Positions 47,403-58,859 of a stretch of 64,000 nt of DNA are shown one piece after another (within the stretch, counting starts at the first letter, position 1; every line of letters starts with the position of its first letter). Source of the stretch: Streptomyces sp. DSM 15324 (GTDB taxonomy: Bacteria > Actinomycetota > Actinomycetes > Streptomycetales > Streptomycetaceae); NCBI RefSeq assembly GCF_001514285.1, contig NZ_KQ949023.1, positions 1,131,139 to 1,195,138 of the forward strand, written 5' to 3'. A program made the translations under genes and the position numbers. Below the pieces are notes generated by a model that was not told the origin of the DNA, did not search any database, and saw only the letters and a list, made by a program, of their open reading frames with translations.

Positions 47403-48719
47403 TCAGGGAGCGGCCGGGGCCGTCTCGCCCGTACGGCCTGCCCGGTCCGGCACGGGATCCGCATCCGGCGCGCGCCCCGCCCCGGTCGAGCGCCACAGCC
47501 GTACGGCGGCCGTGAGCGCGGCGGCCAGCAGCAGGCCGTTGCGCACGACCAGCAGGGTCACCCCGAGGGGCGTGCCGGCGACGACGTCCGCGAAGTACAC
47601 CGGGAACTCCAGCACGGTCACCGCGGACGCCGCCAGGACCAGCACAGCGGGGCCGGTCATCGCGGTCGCGCGGGAGCACAGGCAGACCGCGGCCAGGCCC
47701 ACCAGCCACACCAGGTACTGCGGGCTGATCACCCGGCTGGTCACCGTGAACAGCAGGACGGCCGTGAACGCGGCGTCGGCCGGGGTGTGCGGCGCGATCC
47801 GGCGGGCCGTCAGCCGCCACAGCAGCAGCCAGCCGAACGCGAGGGCCGTCAGGAACAGCGCCACCTCGCTCACCACGGACACGTACGGGCCGAGGAACTC
47901 CACCGAGCCGTAGTTCAGCAGCACCCGCCCCCGCCAGCCGAACTGCCGGGCCACCTGGAGGACGAGGGCGCCGAGCGACTCCACCTCGGTGCCCCGGTCG
48001 CGCTGGAAGGCGAGGAAGGCGAAGGCGCCCGGCATCAGCACCGCGAACAGGCCCGACAGCGCGGCTGCCGTCAGCGCCGCCGCGCCCCACGCCCGGCGCC
48101 GCACGGCGCCCGCCAGCAGCAGCACCGGCCACACCTTCAGCAGCGCGGCGAAGCCGGTGAGCGTGCCCATCGCCCGGGGGTGCCGCACGCCCGCGAGGAG
48201 GGCCGCCACGGCGACCGCGGTGACCATCACGTCGTAGCGGGCGTAGACGGTCGGGCCGAGCAGCGGCAGGCCCGCCACCCACAGCCGGGCGCCGCGCGGC
48301 GAGCGGCGGGGACGCAGGCCCGCGTGCAGCAGCAGCACCAGGACGGCCAGGTCGGCCAGGAAGGCCAGGACGAAGAACGCCTGCGCGTAGCCGAGGAACG
48401 GCAGCAGGGCGGGGGAGAGGATCGCGAGGGCGGCGGCGGGCGGGTACTGCCAGGTGACGTCCGCCGACGGGAAGCTCCCGGTGCGCAGCACCTCGTACCA
48501 GCCCTGGTAGATGGACGACACGTCGGTCGTCACGTCCGGGCCCGGGAACAGGAGCACCCGGAAGACGAACAGCAGCAGCACGAGCCGGGTCGCGCCCCAG
48601 GTCGCCAGCAGCCGGACGAGCGGCCGTCTCGCCTCCGTGATCTCCACCGGTGTCCGTCCCGTTGTTCTCTGCGGGGTGTGTACTGGTCTGTGCGGGACTG
48701 TCCGTCCCCCTGCGCCCAT
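47403..48719 (-). CDS. GT-C fold membrane glycosyltransferase (GT87/DUF2029-like)
   Basis: About 438 residues from the ATG at 48719 (GGGGGG just before it); a GTG at 48647 is a good alternative giving VEITEARRP. About ten helices (TRLVLLLFVFRVLLFPG, AFFVLAFLADLAVLVLLL, MTGPAVLVLAASAVTVL). An early loop has DVSSIYQGWYEVLRTGSFPSADV; the Asp and the WQYPP motif are typical of polyprenyl-phosphate-mannose-dependent enzymes. Members act in lipomannan or other surface-glycan synthesis. It stands divergently (70 bases) from the PimB'-like gene, so the two fit one phosphatidylinositol-mannoside pathway. Confidence 0.85.
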   Translation of the reverse strand: MGAGGRTVPHRPVHTPQRTTGRTPVEITEARRPLVRLLATWGATRLVLLLFVFRVLLFPGPDVTTDVSSIYQGWYEVLRTGSFPSADVTWQYPPAAALAILSPALLPFLGYAQAFFVLAFLADLAVLVLLLHAGLRPRRSPRGARLWVAGLPLLGPTVYARYDVMVTAVAVAALLAGVRHPRAMGTLTGFAALLKVWPVLLLAGAVRRRAWGAAALTAAALSGLFAVLMPGAFAFLAFQRDRGTEVESLGALVLQVARQFGWRGRVLLNYGSVEFLGPYVSVVSEVALFLTALAFGWLLLWRLTARRIAPHTPADAAFTAVLLFTVTSRVISPQYLVWLVGLAAVCLCSRATAMTGPAVLVLAASAVTVLEFPVYFADVVAGTPLGVTLLVVRNGLLLAAALTAAVRLWRSTGAGRAPDADPVPDRAGRTGETAPAAP

Positions 48720-48740
48720 GATCCCCCCCGTCGCCTGTGA

Positions 48741-51617
<2,877 letters not shown>

Positions 51618-51673
51618 TCGTGCTGCTCGTGTGACTCCTGTCCGCCGGACTGCTCGGCGTACCGCTCGGCGTT

Positions 51674-53470
51674 CTACTTGGCGTAGATCGCCTCGATCTC
51701 CGCCGCGAAGTCCTTCGCCACGACGTTGCGCTTGAGCTTCAGCGACGGCGTCAGATGACCCGAGTCCTCCGTGAACTGGGAGGAGAGAATGCGGAACTTC
51801 CGCACCGATTCCGCCTTCGACACCGCGGCGTTGCCGTCGTCGACCGCCGACTGGATCGCGGCCAGCAGGTCCGCGTCCTGGTGCAGCGACGCCGCGGTGG
51901 ACCCCGCCGGCTTGCCGTGCTCGGCGGCCCAGCGGCCGAGGAACTCCTCGTCGATGGTGACCAGCGCGCCCACGAACGGCCGCCCGTCGCCCACCACCAT
52001 GCACTCCGCGACCAGCGCGTGCGCCCGGATCCGGTCCTCGATCACCGCCGGGGCGACGTTCTTGCCGCCCGCGGTGACGATGATCTCCTTCTTGCGGCCG
52101 GTGATCCTGAGGTAGCCGTCCTCGTCGAGGGTGCCCACGTCCCCGGTGTGGAACCAGCCGTCCGCCAGCGCCTCGGCGGTCGCCGCGGGGTTGTTCCAGT
52201 ACTCCTTGAACAGGTGCTCGCCGTGCAGCAGCACCTCGCCGTCGTCGGCGATCCGCACCACCGAACCCGGCAGCGGCTGCCCGACCGTACCGATCTTCTG
52301 CCGGTCCCAGGGGTTGAACGCGGTCGCCGCGCAGGACTCGGTCAGACCGTAGCCCTCCAGGACCGTGAAGCCGATGCCGCGGAAGAAGTGACCGAGCCGT
52401 TCGCCGAGCGGCGCACCGCCCGAGATCGCGTACTCGCCCCGGCCGCCCAGCACCGCCCGCAGCTTGCTGTAGACCAGCCGGTCGAACACCTTGTGCTTGA
52501 TCTTCAGACCGAGGGACGGCCCCGAGGGCAGGTCCAGCGCCCGGCTGTAGGCGATCGCGGTGTCCGCCGCCTTGTCGAAGATCGCGCCCTTGCCGTCCGC
52601 CTGCGCCTTGGCCCGCGCCGAGTTGTAGACCTTCTCGAAGACGCGCGGCACACCGAGGATCAGCGTCGGCCGGAAGGAGGCCAGCTCGTCGGTGAGGTTC
52701 TTGATGTCCGGGACCGTGCCCAGCCTGATCGGCGCCATCATCGGGGCGATCTGCACCAGCCGGCCGAAGACGTGCGCGAGCGGCAGGAAGAGCAGCACAC
52801 TGCACTCGCCCGTGCGGAACAGCGGACGCAGCCGCTCCACCACGTTCCCGCACTCGGCGAAGAAGCTGCGGTGGGTGAGCACACAGCCCTTGGGCCGGCC
52901 GGTCGTGCCCGAGGTGTAGACGATGGTGGCCGGGTCGTCCGCCTTGGCGAGCGAGCCGCGCTCCTCGACGGTGGCGTCGGAGACGTCCTGGCCGAGCCGC
53001 CCGAGCTCCTCCACACCCCCGCCCTCGATCTGCCAGACGTGCTTGAGCGCCGGCAGCGTCCCGCGCACCGACTCGACGGCGGCCGTGTGCGCGTCCAGCT
53101 CGACGATCATCGCGGTGGCGCCCGAGTCGGAGAGGATCCACTGCACCTGCTCGGCCGAGCTGGTCTCGTACACCGGCACGGTCACCGCGCCCGCGCACCA
53201 GATCGCGAAGTCCAGCAGCGTCCACTCGTAGCGGGTCCGCGACATCAGGGCGACCCGGTCGCCCGGCTGCACACCGGAGGCGATCAGGCCCTTGGCGGCG
53301 GCCTTCACCTCGGCCAGGAAGGCCGTCGCGGTCACGTCCTGCCAGGCACCGCCCACCTTGCGGGCGATGACGGCGACATCGGGGTGCTGCGCGGCGTTTC
53401 TGCGGACGATGTCGGTCAGATTGCCGTCCGCGGGGACCTCGTACATAGCCGGAAGGCTGAACTCGCGCAA
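51674..53470 (-). CDS. Long-chain fatty acid-CoA ligase, FadD15-like
   Basis: 598 residues from TTG 53470, justified by GAGGAG eight bases upstream and the MREFSLPAMYEVP N-terminus. ANL-superfamily: P-loop YTSGTTGRPKGCVLTH, GYGLTESCAATAF and TGDVGTLDEDGYLRITGRKKE, plus the catalytic Lys near VSKAESVRKFRILSSQFTED-type C-terminus. It activates fatty acids as AMP then CoA esters. Mycobacterial FadD15 is the counterpart beside pimB'. The promoter region has a TTACTG/CAGTAA inverted repeat, a plausible TetR-type operator. Confidence 0.92.
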   Translation of the reverse strand: MREFSLPAMYEVPADGNLTDIVRRNAAQHPDVAVIARKVGGAWQDVTATAFLAEVKAAAKGLIASGVQPGDRVALMSRTRYEWTLLDFAIWCAGAVTVPVYETSSAEQVQWILSDSGATAMIVELDAHTAAVESVRGTLPALKHVWQIEGGGVEELGRLGQDVSDATVEERGSLAKADDPATIVYTSGTTGRPKGCVLTHRSFFAECGNVVERLRPLFRTGECSVLLFLPLAHVFGRLVQIAPMMAPIRLGTVPDIKNLTDELASFRPTLILGVPRVFEKVYNSARAKAQADGKGAIFDKAADTAIAYSRALDLPSGPSLGLKIKHKVFDRLVYSKLRAVLGGRGEYAISGGAPLGERLGHFFRGIGFTVLEGYGLTESCAATAFNPWDRQKIGTVGQPLPGSVVRIADDGEVLLHGEHLFKEYWNNPAATAEALADGWFHTGDVGTLDEDGYLRITGRKKEIIVTAGGKNVAPAVIEDRIRAHALVAECMVVGDGRPFVGALVTIDEEFLGRWAAEHGKPAGSTAASLHQDADLLAAIQSAVDDGNAAVSKAESVRKFRILSSQFTEDSGHLTPSLKLKRNVVAKDFAAEIEAIYAK

Positions 53471-53690
53471 GACTGCTGCTCCTCATAGGGCGCCGGCGCC
53501 ACGACGTTGTGTGATGCGACGGTGCGGTCCACGGCTCGGGCGGTGCTCGGACCTCGATCGTTGAAATCCTGAGCACGACTGGACTGCCCGGACGTTACCC
53601 GCCGGTATGGCGTCTTCGACAGGGGGGCCGACCGAGATGTTCGCTGCGTCACACAGATTGGGGTTTCCTCGCGCACAGTAGTCCACCCCT

Positions 53691-53708
53691 TTACTGACTG
53701 GCCAGTAA
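53691..53708. promoter_or_regulatory. TetR-like operator candidate between fadD and metallophosphoesterase
   Basis: TTACTG and CAGTAA form an 18-base imperfect inverted repeat whose centre contains the perfect 10-base palindrome ACTGGCCAGT. It lies in the 294-base divergent gap (53471-53764), closer to the phosphoesterase. TTAC/GTAA-type boxes are common for TetR regulators of lipid genes. Confidence 0.5.
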
Positions 53709-53764
53709 CCGCTATTTCGGTCGGCACTGTTCACTCCTGCCGCGCAGGCCTACCCTTGATCGCC

Positions 53765-54562
53765 ATGGCCTCCACACCCGCCGGTAACCGCAGGACACGC
53801 ATCCACGTGGTCAGTGACGTGCACGGCAACGCCCGTGACCTGGCCCGGGCCGGGGAGGGCGCGGACGCGCTGATCTGTCTGGGCGACCTCGTCCTCTTCC
53901 TCGACTACGCCGACCACTCCCGCGGGATCTTCCCCGACCTCTTCGGCGTCGAGAACGCCGACCGGCTCGTCGAGCTGCGCACCGCCCGCCGCTTCGAGGA
54001 GGCCCGCGAACTCGGCCGCCGGCTGTGGAGCGGCGTGGACGGCGAGCGGGCCGACGTCATCGAGAAGGCGGTGCGCAAGCAGTACGGCGAGATGTTCGCC
54101 GCCTTCCCCACCCCGACGTACGCCACCTACGGCAACGTCGACATGCCCCAGCTCTGGCCCGAGTTCGCCGGCCCCGGCACCACCGTCCTGGACGGCGAAC
54201 GGGTGGAGATCGGCGGCCGGGTCTTCGGCTTCGTCGGCGGCGGGCTCCGCACGGCCATGCGCACGCCGTACGAGATCAGCGACGAGGAGTACGCCGCGAA
54301 GATCGAGGCCGTCGGCGAGGTCGACGTGCTCTGCACCCACATCCCGCCCGAGGTCCCCGAACTCGTCTACGACACCGTCGCGCGCCGCTTCGAACGCGGC
54401 AGCCGCGCCCTGCTGGACGCGATCCACCGCACCCGCCCCCGCTACTCCCTCTTCGGACACGTCCACCAGCCGCTGGCCCGCCGGATGCGGATCGGCGCCA
54501 CCGAGTGCGTCAACGTCGGGCACTTCGCGGGGAGCGGCAAGCCGTGGGCGCTGGAGTGGTGA
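53765..54562 (+). CDS. Calcineurin-like metallophosphoesterase
   Basis: 265 residues from ATG 53765 (a TTG nine bases upstream is possible). Metal-site motifs in order: VVSDVHGN (about 16-23), CLGDLVLF, YGNVDMP, CTHIPPE and FGHVHQP, the full MPE set. Likely substrates are phosphodiesters or nucleotides. Between the GDxV and GNxD blocks there is a helical insert (EEARELGRRLWSGVDGERADVIEKAVRKQYGEMFAAF) not seen in small YfcE-type enzymes. It is followed by the SRPBCC gene, not overlapped. Confidence 0.9.
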   Translation: MASTPAGNRRTRIHVVSDVHGNARDLARAGEGADALICLGDLVLFLDYADHSRGIFPDLFGVENADRLVELRTARRFEEARELGRRLWSGVDGERADVIEKAVRKQYGEMFAAFPTPTYATYGNVDMPQLWPEFAGPGTTVLDGERVEIGGRVFGFVGGGLRTAMRTPYEISDEEYAAKIEAVGEVDVLCTHIPPEVPELVYDTVARRFERGSRALLDAIHRTRPRYSLFGHVHQPLARRMRIGATECVNVGHFAGSGKPWALEW

Positions 54563-54675
54563 CGGGCGCGGCGACCTGATCACGAGGCGGGGTGAAGGCG
54601 GCAGGCCGGGCGCGCGGTAGCCTTCACGCTGCACACACGTACCTTTACGGGCCCGTATCCGGAGGAGTCACGGCG

Positions 54676-55116
54676 ATGGCGGAACACACCAGTTCGAGCA
54701 TCACGATCGAGGCGGCACCGGCCGACGTCATGGCCGTGATCGCGGACTTCGCCCGCTACCCCGACTGGACCGGCGAGGTGAAGCAGGCGGAGGTCCTCAA
54801 GGAGGACGCCCGGGGCCGCGCCGAGCAGGTGCGGCTCGTCATGGACGCCGGCGCGATCAAGGACGACCAGGTGCTGGGGTACACCTGGACCGGGGAGCAC
54901 GAGGTGTCCTGGACGCTGGTGAAGTCCCAGATGCTCCGCCAGCTCGACGGGTCCTACCTCCTGAGGCCGGCCGGTGCGGGCGCCACCGAGGTCACCTACC
55001 AGCTGACCGTCGACGTCAAGATCCCCATGCTCGGGATGATCAAGCGCAAGGCCGAGAAGGTCATCATCGACCGGGCGCTGGCCGGCCTGAAGAAGCGGGT
55101 CGAGTCCGGCAAGTAG
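54676..55116 (+). CDS. SRPBCC (START/polyketide cyclase-like) family protein
   Basis: 146 residues with a GGAGGAG ribosome site. Helix-grip fold signature: SSITIEAAPADVMAVIADFARYPDWTG at the start and a long C-terminal helix (KRKAEKVIIDRALAGLKKRVESGK). Binds a hydrophobic ligand in its cavity. The M. tuberculosis equivalent by position is Rv2185c, between fadD15 and the ArsA-like gene, suggesting a lipid-transfer or modification role in the same pathway. Ligand unknown. The ATPase gene follows 33 bases on. Confidence 0.88.
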   Translation: MAEHTSSSITIEAAPADVMAVIADFARYPDWTGEVKQAEVLKEDARGRAEQVRLVMDAGAIKDDQVLGYTWTGEHEVSWTLVKSQMLRQLDGSYLLRPAGAGATEVTYQLTVDVKIPMLGMIKRKAEKVIIDRALAGLKKRVESGK

Positions 55117-55149
55117 GCTGAGGGTGCGTCTCGGTTAGCGTTCCTCCTC

Positions 55150-56316
55150 ATGCGCACCATCTTGATCATCGGGCCCGGTGGCAGCGGGCGTACGACCGTC
55201 GCGGCCGCCACCGCGCTGGACGCCGCCCGCGCGGGCGTACGGACCCTCGTCCTCAGCGCCGACCGGGGCGACAGCCTCGGCGCCGCCCTCGGCGTCCCGA
55301 CCGGGGGCGAGCCGGTGCGGGTCCTGTCGCACCTCACCGCCTGGCGGCCGGACGCCACCACCGCGTTCCGCGACGACCTCACCGCCTTCCAGGACCGGGC
55401 CTCGACCGTGCTCGATCTGCTCGGGGCCGCCCGACTCGACACCGAGGAGGTCACGCCGCTCCCCGGGGCCGAGGAGCTGACCCTGCTGCGGGCCCTGCGC
55501 GACGCCGCCCTCGCCGAGGCGCACGACCTGCTCGTCGTCGACCTGCCGCCCACCGCCCAGGCCCTCGCCCTGCTCGCGCTCCCCGAGGAGCTGCGCCGCT
55601 ATCTGCGCCGGCTGCTGCCACCGGAGCGCCAGGCCGCCCGTGCCCTGCGGCCCGTCCTCGGACGGCTCGCCGGGGTGCCGATGCCCGCCGAGTGGCTGTA
55701 CGAGACCACCGGCCGCTGGGACCTGGAGCTGGCCGCCGTCCAGGCCGTCCTCGCCGACCCCCGCACCGCCGTACGGCTCGTCGCCGAACCCGGCCCGGCC
55801 GGGGCCGACGCCGTCCGGGACGCCCGGCTCGGGCTCGCCCTGCGCGCCCTGCCCGTCGAGTCGCTCGTCGCCAACCGGGTCCTGCCGGAGAGCGCGGCCG
55901 ACGACGGCTGGCTCGGCCGGCTCGTCGGCCAGCAGCGCAAGGCGCTCACGGAGTGGGAGGGCGCGGCGCGGACCGTCGCCCACCTGGGCCACGACCCGCG
56001 CGGCGCCGACGACCTCACGGCGCTCGCCGTGCCCCCCGTCAACACGACCGGCTCCCCGGTCGAGTGGGCCGTCGCCGACCGGCTCGCCGAGGACGGCGTC
56101 CTCGTCTGGCACATCCCGCTGCCCGGCGCCCTGCGCGACGAACTGGACCTCATCCGCCGCGGCGACGAACTCGTCCTCGCCGCGGGACCCTTCCGCCGGA
56201 TCGTCCCGCTGCCCTCGGCCCTGCGCCGCTGCACCGTGGAGGGCGCCGCCCTGCGCGACGGCGAGCTGCGCATCCGGTTCGCACCGGATCCCGGCCTGTG
56301 GCCGCAGGGGCGGTGA
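55150..56316 (+). CDS. ArsA/GET3-like P-loop ATPase with Arg in Walker A
   Basis: 388 residues. The N-terminal MRTILIIGPGGSGRTTVAAATAL is a deviant Walker A in which the GKT lysine is Arg14 and the signature Lys of the MinD/ArsA class is also absent. Asp in LLVVDLPPTAQAL is Walker B-like, as in the DTAPTGH box of ArsA but altered. C-terminal part has LAVPPVNTTGSPVEWAVAD and a beta-rich end. The family drives membrane protein or metal transport; the altered P-loop suggests slow or no hydrolysis. Conserved next to the SRPBCC gene in Actinobacteria. Confidence 0.82.
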   Translation: MRTILIIGPGGSGRTTVAAATALDAARAGVRTLVLSADRGDSLGAALGVPTGGEPVRVLSHLTAWRPDATTAFRDDLTAFQDRASTVLDLLGAARLDTEEVTPLPGAEELTLLRALRDAALAEAHDLLVVDLPPTAQALALLALPEELRRYLRRLLPPERQAARALRPVLGRLAGVPMPAEWLYETTGRWDLELAAVQAVLADPRTAVRLVAEPGPAGADAVRDARLGLALRALPVESLVANRVLPESAADDGWLGRLVGQQRKALTEWEGAARTVAHLGHDPRGADDLTALAVPPVNTTGSPVEWAVADRLAEDGVLVWHIPLPGALRDELDLIRRGDELVLAAGPFRRIVPLPSALRRCTVEGAALRDGELRIRFAPDPGLWPQGR

Positions 56317-56420
56317 ACGGCATACCCCCGTTCGGGTAACGTCGAGAGGGGCGATCCGTCATCGGCGTCGTCCCGTCAGGACAGCACCAGCAGGACCGCA
56401 GAAGCCACCAGGAGTCCGTC

Positions 56421-56921
56421 ATGAGCGAAGAGCGCCCCACGCCCGACGCCGCCCGGGACGAGGCCGCCGAGGAATCCCGCGCCGCCGACGCGGACGCCTG
56501 GGCCACCGCCTGTGCCGAGGACCTGGCCCGCGAGAAGGCCCGCCGCCGGGCCGAGCAGGGCCGCCCGGAGGGCTCGGCTGCCGAGGAACTGCGCAAGCTC
56601 GTCGAGACCGTCGCCGACAAGCTCTCCGGCATCCAGTCCCCGCTGTTCGGCGCCGTCGCGGGCGGCGCCGCGCAGCAGGTGGTCCGCCAGGTCGTGCAGC
56701 AGGCCAAGGCCGCCGTCGAACCCGTCATCGAGCGCAACCCCGACGTCTTCGACCACCTCGCGGCGGCCGGCGGCGAACTCCTCGCCGCCTACCGCTCCGC
56801 CGTCCAGCACCAGGAACAGCGCTGGACGAGCCCCGACCGAGACCTGAAGGACGACCCGCGCGACGACCCCCGCGACGGCGGTGAGGGCACCGGCCCGGGA
56901 CAGCGCATCGACCTCGACTGA
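56421..56921 (+). CDS. DUF5304-type protein upstream of glucokinase (SCO2127-like)
   Basis: 166 residues with AGGAG before the ATG. Acidic, Ala-rich N-terminus (RDEAAEESRAADADAWATA), central helical ELRKLVETVADKLSGIQSPLF, then AQQVVRQVVQQAKAAVEPVIE and an Asp/Gly-rich tail (DDPRDDPRDGGEG). No membrane segment or motif. In S. coelicolor the gene in this position, SCO2127, has been reported to affect glucose use and glkA expression; this is its likely counterpart. Mechanism unknown. Confidence 0.82.
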   Translation: MSEERPTPDAARDEAAEESRAADADAWATACAEDLAREKARRRAEQGRPEGSAAEELRKLVETVADKLSGIQSPLFGAVAGGAAQQVVRQVVQQAKAAVEPVIERNPDVFDHLAAAGGELLAAYRSAVQHQEQRWTSPDRDLKDDPRDDPRDGGEGTGPGQRIDLD

Positions 56922-57042
56922 CCGCGCGGACCCTCAGAAAGACGCCCCGGGGCGCCTGTCCGCCCGGCGGACGACGGGAATCCGGCAACAGCGGCTCGGG
57001 TACCGTTGGCCGTAGCGGGGCTCGACCGAAACTGAGGGATTC

Positions 57043-57996
57043 ATGGGACTCACCATCGGCGTCGACATCGGCGGCACGAAGATCGCGGCCGGCGTGGTCG
57101 ACGAGGAAGGCAACATCCTCTCGACCTTCAAGGTGCCGACCCCCAGCACGCCCGAGGCCATCGTGGACGCCATCGCCTCGGCCGTGGAGGGCGCCCGCGC
57201 GGGCCACGAGATCGTCGGTGTGGGCATCGGCGCCGCCGGTTACGTCGACCGGCAGCGTTCCACCGTCTACTTCGCGCCCAACATCGACTGGCGCCAGGAA
57301 CCGCTCAAGGACGACGTCGAGGCCCGCGTGGGCCTCCCGGTCGTCGTCGAGAACGACGCCAACGCGGCCGCGTGGGGCGAGTACAAGTTCGGCGCGGGCA
57401 AGGGCCACCGCAACGTCATCTGCATCACGCTCGGCACCGGCCTCGGCGGCGGCATCATCATCGGCAACAAGCTGCGCCGCGGCCACTTCGGCGTCGCCGC
57501 CGAGTTCGGCCACATCCGGATGGTCCCGGACGGCCTGCTGTGCGGCTGCGGTTCGCAGGGCTGCTGGGAGCAGTACGCCTCCGGCCGCGCCCTCGTGCGG
57601 TACGCCAAGCAGCGCGCCAACGCCACCCCGGAGAACGCCGAGATCCTGCTCGCCCTCGGCGACGGCTCCCCCGAGGGCATCGAGGGCAAGCACATCTCCA
57701 TGGCCGCCCGCCAGGGCGACCCGGTCGCCGTCGACTCCTACCGCGAACTCGCCCGCTGGGCCGGCGCCGGCCTCGCCGACCTCGCCTCCCTCTTCGACCC
57801 CTCCGCCTTCATCGTCGGCGGCGGCCTCTCCGACGAGGGCGAACTGGTCCTCGACCCGATCCGCAAGTCGTACAAGCGCTGGCTGGTGGGCGGCAACTGG
57901 CGCCCGGTCGCCGATGTGATCGCCGCCCAGCTGGGCAACGAGGCGGGTCTGGTCGGCGCGGCGGACCTGGCGAGAGAGCCCGACCCCATCATGTGA
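57043..57996 (+). CDS. glkA: Glucokinase, ROK family
   Basis: 317 residues; GAGGG precedes the ATG. ATP site IGVDIGGTKIAAGVVD from residue 5, catalytic Asp105 in VENDANAAAWGEY, ITLGTGLGGGII and the ROK zinc site in CGCGSQGCWEQYASG (Cys167, Cys169, Cys174) with the upstream His of EFGHIRM. GlkA phosphorylates glucose and is central to carbon catabolite repression in Streptomyces, even beyond its catalysis. A dispersed repeat follows the stop. Promoter not identified in the 121-base gap. Confidence 0.97.
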   Translation: MGLTIGVDIGGTKIAAGVVDEEGNILSTFKVPTPSTPEAIVDAIASAVEGARAGHEIVGVGIGAAGYVDRQRSTVYFAPNIDWRQEPLKDDVEARVGLPVVVENDANAAAWGEYKFGAGKGHRNVICITLGTGLGGGIIIGNKLRRGHFGVAAEFGHIRMVPDGLLCGCGSQGCWEQYASGRALVRYAKQRANATPENAEILLALGDGSPEGIEGKHISMAARQGDPVAVDSYRELARWAGAGLADLASLFDPSAFIVGGGLSDEGELVLDPIRKSYKRWLVGGNWRPVADVIAAQLGNEAGLVGAADLAREPDPIM

Positions 57997-58015
57997 CGCT
58001 CACGCGTCCCACCCC

Positions 58016-58040
58016 GGGGGCGCGGGGAACCGCGCGACAG
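58016..58040 (+). repeat. Dispersed GC-rich element, copy 5
   Basis: GGGGGCGCGGGGAACCGCGC and GACAGGCC, directly after the glkA stop. Confidence 0.7.
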
Positions 58041-58105
58041 GCCACGCGAACCGGCCCTCGCGCGCAACCCTCGCGCCCCACCTCCTCGGGCGTAGATTGA
58101 TCCGC

Positions 58106-58852
58106 ATGCCGCCGCTCCCGAATTCCGGTACCGAGCCCGACGGTTCGGCCGTCATCAGGGTCCTGAGCTACAACATCCGCTCCCTGCGCGACGACACCGA
58201 CGCCCTCGCCCGGGTCATCACGGCCTGCACACCCGATCTGGTCCTCCTCCAGGAAGCCCCGCTCTTCTTCCGCTGGCGCAAGAAGCTCGCCCGCCTCGCC
58301 GCGGCCACCGGCCTGGTGATCCTCACGGGCGGCGGCACAGCGGCCGGACCGGCGATCCTCTGCTCCCTGCGCGTCATGCCGGAGCGCACCGAGGACGTCC
58401 TGCTCCCCCTCACCCCCGGCCGGTACCGCCGAGGCCTCGCCACCGCCGTGGTCCGCATCGCCGGCGCCCGCCTCGGCGTGATCAGCTGCCATCTGAGCCT
58501 GCACCAGGACGAACGCCACGACCAGGCAGGACTGCTCCTCGACCGGCTCGCCGGGATGGACGTGGACCACGCGATCGCCGGCGGCGACCTCAACGAGCGC
58601 CCCGGCGGCCCCGCGTTCACCCGCCTCGCCGACACCCTCAGCGACTGCCGCGCCACCGCGCCCTGGGGCACCGAGCACACCTTCCCCGCCGCCGCGCCGG
58701 ACCGCCGTATCGACGGCATCTTCGCGACGAAGGCCGTGGAGATCCTCGGCTGCGGCGTCCCCCACGGCCTCCCCGGCGTCACCGAGAACGACCTGAGGGC
58801 GGCCACGGACCACCTCCCGGTCCTGGCCGCCCTCAGAATCCCCGCGCACTAG
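58106..58852 (+). CDS. Endonuclease/exonuclease/phosphatase (EEP) superfamily protein
   Basis: 248 residues from ATG 58106. EEP motifs: VLSYNIRSLRDD, LVLLQEAP with the metal Glu, VISCHLSLHQ, AGGDLNERPGG (Asp/Asn) and ATDHLPVLAAL (Asp/His). May act on nucleic acids or phosphodiesters such as lipids. A TAGATT box ends eight bases before the ATG, so the mRNA could be leaderless; an in-frame TTG at 58097 is the alternative. No signal peptide, so cytoplasmic. Convergent with the membrane protein gene. Confidence 0.88.
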   Translation: MPPLPNSGTEPDGSAVIRVLSYNIRSLRDDTDALARVITACTPDLVLLQEAPLFFRWRKKLARLAAATGLVILTGGGTAAGPAILCSLRVMPERTEDVLLPLTPGRYRRGLATAVVRIAGARLGVISCHLSLHQDERHDQAGLLLDRLAGMDVDHAIAGGDLNERPGGPAFTRLADTLSDCRATAPWGTEHTFPAAAPDRRIDGIFATKAVEILGCGVPHGLPGVTENDLRAATDHLPVLAALRIPAH

Positions 58853-58859
58853 AGCAGGA

